Below, piece by piece: positions 56,161-62,802 of a stretch of DNA of 64,000 nt. The translations under genes were made by a program, and so were the position numbers. Each line of letters begins with the position of its first letter. Position 1 is the first letter of the stretch. The notes beneath the pieces are model-generated. The model was given only the letters and a program-made list of their open reading frames with translations, was not told the DNA's origin and ran no database searches. Origin of the DNA: Priestia aryabhattai B8W22 (lineage in GTDB: Bacteria > Bacillota > Bacilli > Bacillales > Bacillaceae_H); NCBI RefSeq assembly GCF_000956595.1, contig NZ_JYOO01000002.1, positions 212,960 through 276,959 on the forward strand. The letters run 5' to 3'.

Positions 56161-57702
56161 TTATACGGGATACACCGGATGTTTACGACGGCTAAAGGTC
56201 ACATTCTTTGTTTCATATAATCGAAAGCGGTCAATTAAAGTTCGACGCAGTTCGTTAGCAGGAACGATGTCATCAATAATAAGTTCAGACGCCAGCGTAT
56301 AGATATCGATGTGTTCTTTATACTCTTGCTGTTTCTGTTTAACAAACATAAACCGCTCTTTCGGATCTTCAATTTCATTAATTTTATTAGAATAGACGGC
56401 ATTTACCGCTGCTTCAGGACCCATTACGGCAATTTGAGCAGTAGGCAATGCAAGGCAGCAATCCGGTTCAAAAGCTGGACCAGCCATAGCGTAAAGCCCT
56501 GCGCCATAAGCTTTACGCATGACTACGGAAATTTTAGGAACTGTAGCTGAACTCATCGCTGCAATCAATTTTGCTCCATGTCTAATGATGCCTGCTCTTT
56601 CTACTTTGGTTCCAATCATAAATCCAGGTACGTCTGCTAAAAATAGCAAAGGAATATGGAAGGCATCGCACAGTTGAATAAATTTTGCGCCTTTATCTGC
56701 TGAATCTACAAACAGCACTCCTCCTTTGACCTTCGGCTGATTGGCAATAATCCCTACTACTTTTCCATCTATTCGTGCAAGCCCTGTTACCAGTTCGGCG
56801 GCAAACAGTTTTTTCACTTCAAAGAAGCTCCCTTCGTCAATAAGGGTATCAATTGCTTCATAGATATCAAACGGAACATTTTGATTCTCCGGAATGAGTT
56901 CTACTAACGCTTTTGTCTGCTTGGGCTCTTTAGCTTTTTGTACTTTAGGCTTCTCTTGATAGTTTTGCGGAAAGTACGTTAAATAAGATTTGGCATACGA
57001 AATAGCTTCTTCTTCTGAATAAGCTAACACATCCCCGCACCCGCTAACGCTGCAGTGCATATGTGCTCCTCCCATTTCCTCTAGCGTAACTTTTTCTCCA
57101 ATAACGGCTTCGGCCATACGCGGCGAACCTAAGTACATAGAAGCGTTTCCATCTACCATCACAACAATATCACAAAATGCAGGGATATAAGCCCCTCCAG
57201 CTGCTGACGGACCGAAAAGCAAACAAATTTGAGGAATGACGCCGGAAAGTTTTACTTGATTGTGAAAGATCCGTCCAGCTCCTCTGCGGTTTGGAAACAT
57301 ATCTAATTGATCCGTAATACGTGCTCCAGCAGAATCCACTAGGTACAGCAAAGGCACATGCAGTTTTTCCGCTACTTCTTGAATCCGAATAATTTTCTCT
57401 ACTGTTCTGGCCCCCCAAGACCCTGCTTTTACAGTAGAGTCATTAGCCATTACACAAACCGTTTCACCGTTTACTTTTCCAATTGCGGTTACAACACCGT
57501 CTGCCGGCAACCCTTCGGCTTTATTATTTGCAAACATGCCGTCTTCTTCATATTTCCCGTCATCAAATAAAAGGGCTAGACGATCTCTTACAAAAAGCTT
57601 CTGTTGTTTTGCAAGTTTCTCTTTATATTTTTCCGCGTTGCCACGCTCTACTTTTTGACGATTTTCATCATATTTTTTCTGAGATTCACCTGTATGTATC
57701 AT
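56161..57702 (-). CDS. yngE: Acyl-CoA carboxylase carboxyltransferase subunit (YngE type)
   Basis: Carboxyltransferase of a biotin-dependent acyl-CoA carboxylase. The 513-residue protein has two crotonase-like halves: the N-terminal acyl-CoA site includes VDSAGARITDQ and FGPSAAGGAYIPAFCD, and the C-terminal site includes LADVPGFMIGTKVERAGIIRHGAKL and RKAYGAGLYAM. It resembles B. subtilis YngE. Carrier and biotin carboxylase genes precede it, so three subunits come from one operon. The substrate (methylcrotonyl-, propionyl- or another acyl-CoA) cannot be fixed from sequence. Confidence 0.88.
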   Translation of the reverse strand: MIHTGESQKKYDENRQKVERGNAEKYKEKLAKQQKLFVRDRLALLFDDGKYEEDGMFANNKAEGLPADGVVTAIGKVNGETVCVMANDSTVKAGSWGARTVEKIIRIQEVAEKLHVPLLYLVDSAGARITDQLDMFPNRRGAGRIFHNQVKLSGVIPQICLLFGPSAAGGAYIPAFCDIVVMVDGNASMYLGSPRMAEAVIGEKVTLEEMGGAHMHCSVSGCGDVLAYSEEEAISYAKSYLTYFPQNYQEKPKVQKAKEPKQTKALVELIPENQNVPFDIYEAIDTLIDEGSFFEVKKLFAAELVTGLARIDGKVVGIIANQPKVKGGVLFVDSADKGAKFIQLCDAFHIPLLFLADVPGFMIGTKVERAGIIRHGAKLIAAMSSATVPKISVVMRKAYGAGLYAMAGPAFEPDCCLALPTAQIAVMGPEAAVNAVYSNKINEIEDPKERFMFVKQKQQEYKEHIDIYTLASELIIDDIVPANELRRTLIDRFRLYETKNVTFSRRKHPVYPV

Positions 57703-57721
57703 GATATCTCTCCTTTATGAG

Positions 57722-57934
57722 TTATGAAATAGTCACCAAAACGTCGCCTTCGTTCACAAAATCCCCCACCGCTATATGGACAGTCTCTGCAATACCGGCT
57801 TGATCGCTTTCAATAGGAATTTCCATTTTCATAGATTCTAATACAACAACAACTTCTCCTTTAGCTACACTTGCACCTTGCTGAACAAACACATTAAATA
57901 CCATGCCTGCCATTGTCGCTTTGATTTCACTCAT
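57722..57934 (-). CDS. yngHB: Biotin carboxyl carrier (biotin/lipoyl attachment) protein, minimal 70-aa form
   Basis: A single biotinyl domain of 70 residues with the attachment motif VVLESMKMEIP, biotin on Lys36, flanked by the mirrored half-domains typical of the fold. It has no N-terminal extension as in AccB. The ATG overlaps the biotin carboxylase stop by 4 bases, and the carboxyltransferase follows 19 bases later. B. subtilis YngHB is a close parallel. Confidence 0.92.
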   Translation of the reverse strand: MSEIKATMAGMVFNVFVQQGASVAKGEVVVVLESMKMEIPIESDQAGIAETVHIAVGDFVNEGDVLVTIS

Positions 57935-59283
57935 TGCGGTGCTCCTCCTTTGTTTAATACGGTTGATAATAACGATGTGTTATAGGCGCCTTTTTCATAT
58001 AACTCTTCATTTAACAACTGCTTAAATAGAGGAATATTCGTTTTGATTCCCTCTACGACAGCTTCTGTAAAATATGATTTAGCTAGTTCAATTGCATTTG
58101 AACGCGTACGACCAGTAATGATAACTTTTGCAATCATTGGATCATAAAAAGGTGTAACCGCATTCATATTTCTGTAACCGCTATCTACTCGTGCATAAGT
58201 TCGTTCGGGTAAGTGATAACCCGTAATTTTTCCGGGAGCCGGTAAAAAAGTAAACGGATCTTCTGCATAAATTCGAAATTCGATCGCGTAGTTATTAGCT
58301 GCTATTTCCTCTTGTACACGGGGAAGCTTCTCACCGCGAGCCGCTAAGATTTGCCACTTAACTAAATCGACTCCTGCAATTTGCTCGGTGATCGGATGCT
58401 CAACTTGAAGCCGCGTGTTCATTTCAAGAAAATAAAAATTTTCTTCTTCGTCCACGATAAACTCTACCGTACCTGCGTTATAATAGCCGATTGCTTTAGC
58501 CGCTTGAACGGCTTGATTTTGCATAGCTTGTCGCGTATTTTCTTTTAAAGAAAGCGCCGGGGCTTCTTCAATCACTTTTTGATTTCTTCTTTGTACAGAA
58601 CAATCTCGTTCAAAAAGATGAACAATATTACCATGCTGATCTCCAAACACCTGCACTTCGATATGTCTTGCGTTTACGATCAGCTTTTCAATAAACATTC
58701 CTTCATGACCAAAATATGCTTTTGCTCTTGCTTTTGTTGAGGCATATACTTGTTTCACTGCATCTTCGTTATCACAGCGCACCATTCCAATTCCTCCGCC
58801 TCCTCCGCTTGCTTTTAGCATAACCGGGTATCCAATCATACCTGCTACTTTACAAGCCTCTTCAACGGAAGTGACGTCTCCTTCGCTGCCTGGAACAACC
58901 GGTACACCCGCTTCTTTCATCGCAGCGCGGGCAGCAATTTTGTCGCCCATTATCGAAATGATTTCGGGAGAAGGACCGATAAAGCAAAAGCCTTCATCAA
59001 TCGCTCTTTTAGCAAATGCACTATTTTCCGATAAAAATCCATATCCAGGATGAATGGCGTCTACTTTTTCTTCATGACTAATTCGCAGCAGCTCTTCTAC
59101 ATTCAAATATGACTTTTGCACAGGAGGTTCTCCAATTCGACGTGCCTTCGTAGCCGCTTGAACATACGGAAGCTCTGCATCTGCATCAGAATAGACAGCC
59201 ACCGTTTCAATGCCCATTTGTTTGCATGTATGAATAATACGAAGAGCAATTTCTCCTCGATTTGCAATCAGTATTTTTTTCAC
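57931..59283 (-). CDS. yngH: Biotin carboxylase subunit of acyl-CoA carboxylase (YngH type)
   Basis: Carboxylates carrier-bound biotin with ATP and bicarbonate. N-terminal KKILIANRGEIALRIIHTC, ATP-grasp glycine loop KASGGGGGIGMV (about 160), NIVHLFERDCSVQRRNQKVIEEAP, FLEMNTRLQVEHPITE and the C-terminal PGKITGYHLP are present. I start at GTG 59283 (450 aa) behind GGAAAGGGGAGAG; the ATG 39 bases upstream would add 13 residues not seen in the family. It is the first gene of the operon; a cre site lies about 80 bases upstream. A second role as AccC is unlikely without accB. Confidence 0.9.
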   Translation of the reverse strand: MKKILIANRGEIALRIIHTCKQMGIETVAVYSDADAELPYVQAATKARRIGEPPVQKSYLNVEELLRISHEEKVDAIHPGYGFLSENSAFAKRAIDEGFCFIGPSPEIISIMGDKIAARAAMKEAGVPVVPGSEGDVTSVEEACKVAGMIGYPVMLKASGGGGGIGMVRCDNEDAVKQVYASTKARAKAYFGHEGMFIEKLIVNARHIEVQVFGDQHGNIVHLFERDCSVQRRNQKVIEEAPALSLKENTRQAMQNQAVQAAKAIGYYNAGTVEFIVDEEENFYFLEMNTRLQVEHPITEQIAGVDLVKWQILAARGEKLPRVQEEIAANNYAIEFRIYAEDPFTFLPAPGKITGYHLPERTYARVDSGYRNMNAVTPFYDPMIAKVIITGRTRSNAIELAKSYFTEAVVEGIKTNIPLFKQLLNEELYEKGAYNTSLLSTVLNKGGAPQ

Positions 59284-59359
59284 CTTTCTCTCCCCTTTCC
59301 TCAAATTTCTACTTTCCCCCATATAATTCTACAATAATTTTAAAACTCCTCTACATTTT

Positions 59360-59374
59360 TTGAAAACGCTTTCT
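59360..59374 (+). promoter_or_regulatory. Catabolite-responsive element (CcpA site)
   Basis: TTGAAAACGCTTTCT fits the B. subtilis cre consensus WTGnAAnCGnWnnCW at every fixed position. It lies about 75 bases before the yngH start and about 30 bases upstream of a possible -10, so CcpA would be expected to control the carboxylase operon. Confidence 0.75.
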
Positions 59375-59535
59375 ATCTGAATTCTGCTTCCCTTTTGCTT
59401 CCTTTCTAAAAAGTGATGCTTATAGTAATGTATTCTTCATATTTAACCGAAAGAATTCATTTTTCTTTATACGCATTGACTATTCGTTCACCAATCCTGA
59501 AAACAGAATATTTTGTATTTTTGTTATATAATATT

Positions 59536-59566
59536 AGATGAACGAACTGGCTTGGTTCGTTCATCT
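59536..59566. repeat. Perfect 12-bp palindrome at the ylbP transcription start
   Basis: AGATGAACGAAC (59536-59547), loop TGGCTTG, and GTTCGTTCATCT (59555-59566). It begins 4 bases after a TATAAT (59527-59532) and ends 6 bases before an AAGGAG. The location fits a repressor operator or a leader hairpin. Confidence 0.8.
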
Positions 59567-59596
59567 AGCAAGGAGACATAACAAGGGGGATATGGG

Positions 59597-60067
59597 ATGA
59601 ATTACGAAGTGAAGCATTTAAAAATTAATTTTAAAACGCTAGAAGAGTTCAAGAAATTCAAAGAATATGGCATTCAAGAACTTTCAATGCTAGAAGAATT
59701 ACATGCTAAGATTTCCGATAATGAAATAAATTCTCCGTTTTACGGCATTTATTTTGGAAATAGCTTAGTGGCTCGCATGAGTCTCTATAAGCGAAACAAA
59801 CAGTACGATCAATATTTCGAGCCGCCTCAAACGTATATTGAAGTGTGGAAACTTGAAGTGCTCAGCGATTTTCAGCGCAAAGGATTAGGCCAAACGCTCG
59901 TTGAATATGCCAAGTCCTTTCAATTACCTATCAAAACAAGCCCGCGAGTAAAATCGAGTGATTTTTGGTCAAAAATGGGGTTCGTACCTGTAACGTATGA
60001 TATCGATCGCGATTTGGGAGAAAACCCTCTTATTTGGCTACCAAACGGTGTAAGCGAACAAAAATAA
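59597..60067 (+). CDS. ylbP: GNAT-family N-acetyltransferase YlbP
   Basis: 156-residue GNAT fold with the acetyl-CoA motif VLSDFQRKGLGQTLVEYA (Q/R-x-x-G-x-G/A near residues 93-100) and a C-terminal FWSKMGFVPV typical of motif B. It matches B. subtilis YlbP, which occupies this position. The acceptor substrate is unknown. It is on the plus strand with its own promoter, a palindrome at the start site and a terminator. Confidence 0.88.
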   Translation: MNYEVKHLKINFKTLEEFKKFKEYGIQELSMLEELHAKISDNEINSPFYGIYFGNSLVARMSLYKRNKQYDQYFEPPQTYIEVWKLEVLSDFQRKGLGQTLVEYAKSFQLPIKTSPRVKSSDFWSKMGFVPVTYDIDRDLGENPLIWLPNGVSEQK

Positions 60068-60093
60068 ACAGCTGATTTTCAGCTGTTTATTTT
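60062..60093. terminator. Terminator after ylbP
   Basis: Palindrome AAATAAACAGCTGA / TCAGCTGTTTATTTT with the loop TTT, overlapping the ylbP stop region. The A/T flanks allow use by the convergent ylbO as well. Confidence 0.8.
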
Positions 60094-60148
60094 ATATCTA
60101 TGTGGTATATATAATTAACATGAAGTAGGAAGCATTCAAGCTATCGCT

Positions 60149-60751
60149 TTACTTTTGAACTTTTTCTAAATTTAAATTTTTATCCACTTGAAATTTCACT
60201 TTTCTACTTTTTTCATCCTCTTTTAATACAACCATTTTACGAGCCCTCTCCATAATTTCAATAAGAGCTTTATAATCATCTTCCACAATTAACAAGTTGT
60301 TTTGCAAAGCTTTTTTTTCTTTTTCCAAAATCGTTACTTTCTCTTGTAAACGTTCAATCTTTTGCTGCAGTTCTTCATTAGCTTCGAGAAGCTCCGACGA
60401 GTGTTTTTGCCCTTGATCTACATTTTCTAAATACTTAATTACTTCATTAAGCGAAATATGTTTCTCTGCTTCCATATATGATAAGCGTGCAGGCTGCTCG
60501 TCGTCTTTTGAAACAGTTCTTGCTTTTAATTCTTTTCTCTGTTTTTTCGCAAGGTCAATACCAGTTTTGTATTGTTTGCGCACAAAAGAATTCCAGCGGA
60601 AGCCACAAGCTGCTGATGTTCGTGTAAGTTTCTTCCCCACTTCTTCAAATGCAGCTAGCTGAGTGCCACCTTCACGTATATGACGCAGTACAATTTCTGC
60701 GAGTAATAAATCTTCATCATGAGTCCATGCATCTTGACGAGAAGAAGTCAT
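60149..60751 (-). CDS. ylbO: RsfA family prespore transcription regulator (YlbO)
   Basis: 200-residue regulator with an N-terminal Myb/SANT-like DNA-binding domain (DAWTHDEDLLLAEIVLRHIREGGTQLAAFEEVGKKLTRTSAACGFRWNSFVR) and a coiled coil from about 110 to 165 (LQQKIERLQEKVTILEKEKKALQ). B. subtilis RsfA tunes SigF targets, and YlbO is its paralogue at this locus. It starts at ATG 60751 behind AAGGAGGGATAG. Confidence 0.9.
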   Translation of the reverse strand: MTSSRQDAWTHDEDLLLAEIVLRHIREGGTQLAAFEEVGKKLTRTSAACGFRWNSFVRKQYKTGIDLAKKQRKELKARTVSKDDEQPARLSYMEAEKHISLNEVIKYLENVDQGQKHSSELLEANEELQQKIERLQEKVTILEKEKKALQNNLLIVEDDYKALIEIMERARKMVVLKEDEKSRKVKFQVDKNLNLEKVQK

Positions 60752-60929
60752 TTTTCTATCCCTCCTTATCCGTACTTATTAAATGAATATGCACCTACTA
60801 GATAAGATAGACTATTGTTCCTCTTCTCAATCAAGAAAATCTTTCATATACTTCGAAGCAAAATGGGAAACCCGTGATTCTTTCATCTTTCGCTTATTAA
60901 CTATATTGCTATGGAAATGCAGTTCATAA

Positions 60930-61697
60930 CTATGTTTTTTTAACGATGACCTTTTGAACCGCTTCTTCATGTTCAGGAGACTCCCACAAAATCGAACAGC
61001 GATGAATTTCTTGTTCCATTCGATTCCAAACCCGGCTTTGCTCCCATTTTTCAATAGCGATTTCTTTGTAAGCTTGCAATACTTGGGTCGATTTATGAGT
61101 AATAGGCGCTAACCACTCCTCACACCTCATAGTTAGCTCTTTAAACGACGTGACATAGGAAAGAAACCCAATTTGCTTTGCTCGTTCTACTCCATACAGC
61201 TGAGCACTGTAGATCATTTCCATCGCTTCTTGATAACGCAGCTTTTCCAGAAGAATGGTTCCTCCTCCCCAGCCTGTTGTAATTCCTAAATTCCCTTGAA
61301 TAAAGCCCATTTCACTATGTGTTGCACTTATACGGAAATCACATGCAATCGCAAGCTCACATCCTCCCCCAACCGATGTTCCATTCAAAAGGGCAACTGT
61401 TGGTTTTGGGAGCGTTAAGATCTCATAAAGAATTTTCCCCATTTTCGTTAACATTTGAGACGCCTCTTTCGAAGTCTTTAGCTCATGAAATACGCTTAAA
61501 TCTCCTCCACTGCAAAATGCGTCTGAACCAGCACCTGTAATTACAAAAGCTTTTACTAACTGATTATGTTTCACATACTCTACAGCTTGCTGCAGTTCAT
61601 TCATCACATCATAATCAATAGCATTACGCTTTTCAGGACGATTAATCACAAATGTAGCAATGCCTTGGCTTGTAGTAAACAGCTCGCTTTTTTTCAT
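60930..61697 (-). CDS. Enoyl-CoA hydratase/isomerase family protein
   Basis: 255-residue crotonase-fold protein. Substrate loop residues VINRPEKRNAIDYDVM near 18-33, oxyanion-hole segments FVITGAGSDAFCSGGDLSVF and LLNGTSVGGGCELAIACDFRISA, and MGFIQGNLGITTGWGGG are seen. The position of the second catalytic Glu of true hydratases (GNLGITTGWGGG) is altered, so it may be an isomerase or a related enzyme. It is monocistronic between rpmF and ylbO; B. subtilis has no gene at this spot. It may act in fatty or branched-chain acid breakdown with the nearby carboxylase, but this is inference. Confidence 0.8.
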   Translation of the reverse strand: MKKSELFTTSQGIATFVINRPEKRNAIDYDVMNELQQAVEYVKHNQLVKAFVITGAGSDAFCSGGDLSVFHELKTSKEASQMLTKMGKILYEILTLPKPTVALLNGTSVGGGCELAIACDFRISATHSEMGFIQGNLGITTGWGGGTILLEKLRYQEAMEMIYSAQLYGVERAKQIGFLSYVTSFKELTMRCEEWLAPITHKSTQVLQAYKEIAIEKWEQSRVWNRMEQEIHRCSILWESPEHEEAVQKVIVKKT

Positions 61698-61783
61698 GCT
61701 TTTTCCTCCTTATAGACAAGGTATGAATCCTTTTATAACAGTAATTGTTTATTTAAAAAGAGTTCTTGTTCTATAAGAAAAAT

Positions 61784-61809
61784 CCTTCTCTTCCAAAGGG
61801 CAGAGAAGG
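61784..61809 (-). terminator. Second terminator downstream of rpmF
   Basis: Hairpin CCTTCTCT / AGAGAAGG with a 10-base loop and ATTTTTC after it on the minus strand. Confidence 0.65.
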
Positions 61810-61826
61810 AAAAAAGGCAAAAAAAT

Positions 61827-61851
61827 AAAAGACCCTTTAAAAGGGTCTTTT
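61827..61851 (-). terminator. First terminator downstream of rpmF
   Basis: Palindrome AAAAGACCCTT / AAGGGTCTTTT with a 3-base loop and long A/T flanks (TTTATTTTTTT on the minus strand), 15 bases past the rpmF stop. Together with the next hairpin it makes a tandem terminator. Confidence 0.88.
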
Positions 61852-61865
61852 ATTTAAATAAGCAA

Positions 61866-62039
61866 TTATTTGCTTACTACGTCATTTCCTTTGTAAGTAC
61901 CACAAGCTTTACATACGCGGTGTGATAGTTTCATTTCACCACAATTTGGGCACTCTACCATACCAGGAACTTGTAATTTAAAGTGCGTACGACGCGTTCT
62001 TTTCTTCATTTTAGATGTTCTTCTAAAAGGTACAGCCAT
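61866..62039 (-). CDS. rpmF: 50S ribosomal protein L32
   Basis: 57-residue zinc-ribbon ribosomal protein. [22 protein letters not shown] is the L32 start; [18 protein letters not shown] provides four zinc-binding Cys residues, the zinc-containing version. I start at ATG 62039, the usual MAVP, not the in-frame ATG 9 bases upstream. It follows yceD, the usual yceD-rpmF pair, and is closed by two terminators. Confidence 0.98.
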   Translation of the reverse strand: MAVPFRRTSKMKKRTRRTHFKLQVPGMVECPNCGEMKLSHRVCKACGTYKGNDVVSK

Positions 62040-62104
62040 TATTCCCACCTCCTTAAAAGAATTTTAAAATCATATGAAGGCCCGAAAGCCGGATCTTCGC
62101 ATTT

Positions 62105-62623
62105 TTATTTCTTTTTGTCTTTAAAGAAATTTTCGAGTACGGCTAAGCGGGGATCTACTTTTTCCTGCTGTTCTTCTTCGGTAACAACTTCCCAGTCTTT
62201 TCCTGACTGTGGAGCTGCTCCTGCCGCTTGCTGATTTTCACTAAATACCTGCAGAGGAATTTCAACAATAATTAACTCTTGAATCAAAGGTTGTAAATCA
62301 ACCGTTTCTCCCTCTACAACACGTACTTCAGCATCTTCTTCATAATCAGCATTCACATTCAATAAAAACGTTTCGGTTGCGTTAATTTCAAACGGATACG
62401 GAACGTCAACTAATGTACGAGCACAAGGTAACGTCATTTCTCCTGAAATTTTAAGGTGAAACGTTACTTTCGAAGAGCTAATGTCGGCTCTTCCTTTCAC
62501 GTTTACATCTGACATTCTACGAATTTGAGGATCAGCATTCATAAACTCCTTGCCGTCAATCACTTCGTCAAATGTTAGACCTTTATTTTGCAACTGATAC
62601 AATTGATGTATTGTCCATTTCAT
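62105..62623 (-). CDS. ylbN: YceD family protein (DUF177, YlbN)
   Basis: 172-residue DUF177 protein, linked to 23S rRNA accumulation in plants and E. coli and nearly always just upstream of rpmF. The conserved core LKISGEMTLPCARTLVDVPYPFEI includes the single family Cys (C-A-R). The tail is KVDPRLAVLENFFKDKKK. It starts behind TTGAGGTGATT. The promoter is a perfect SigA consensus. Confidence 0.92.
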   Translation of the reverse strand: MKWTIHQLYQLQNKGLTFDEVIDGKEFMNADPQIRRMSDVNVKGRADISSSKVTFHLKISGEMTLPCARTLVDVPYPFEINATETFLLNVNADYEEDAEVRVVEGETVDLQPLIQELIIVEIPLQVFSENQQAAGAAPQSGKDWEVVTEEEQQEKVDPRLAVLENFFKDKKK

Positions 62624-62651
62624 TGTTAATCACCTCAAGGCAACAAAGGTT

Positions 62652-62680
62652 ATTATAGCTTTCACAAGATTATTTGTCAA
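62652..62680 (-). promoter_or_regulatory. Consensus SigA promoter of yceD-rpmF
   Basis: -35 TTGACA (62680-62675), 17-base spacer, -10 TATAAT (62657-62652): consensus at all twelve positions. A strong promoter fits a ribosomal protein operon. Confidence 0.9.
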
Positions 62681-62702
62681 TATTTTTTCTTTACACTATA
62701 AT
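62674..62702 (+). promoter_or_regulatory. SigA promoter of ylbM (tmcAL), back-to-back with the yceD promoter
   Basis: -35 TTGTCA (62674-62679), 17-base spacer, -10 TATAAT (62697-62702). Five of the six -35 bases are shared with the minus-strand yceD -35, so polymerase cannot occupy both at once. Confidence 0.8.
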
Positions 62703-62802
62703 GTACTTAAATATGCTTTTTTGTAAAAATTTCTTACTTTCATAAAAAAATGTTTTTAAAACAAAGAGCTAGACTAAAAATAATAAATTAAAAGGAGACA
62801 TT

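Larger units (their letters stand above)
59284..59596. other. Divergent regulatory region between yngH and ylbP
   Basis: 313 bases with a perfect cre site (59360-59374), a -10 TATAAT for ylbP (59527-59532) and a 12-base palindrome just after it (59536-59566). On the minus strand TAGAAT around 59334-59329 is a possible -10 for the carboxylase operon. No coding sequence seen. Confidence 0.65.

Noticed and set aside
60752..60820. SigF or SigG promoter before ylbO (GCATA)
   Set aside because: GCATA is present, but the sequence 14-18 bases later fits neither the SigF nor the SigG -10 well.
60827..61054. 75-codon minus-strand frame ending after the enoyl-CoA hydratase
   Set aside because: It overlaps the 3' part of the hydratase gene in another frame, has a low-complexity basic composition and no ribosome site.
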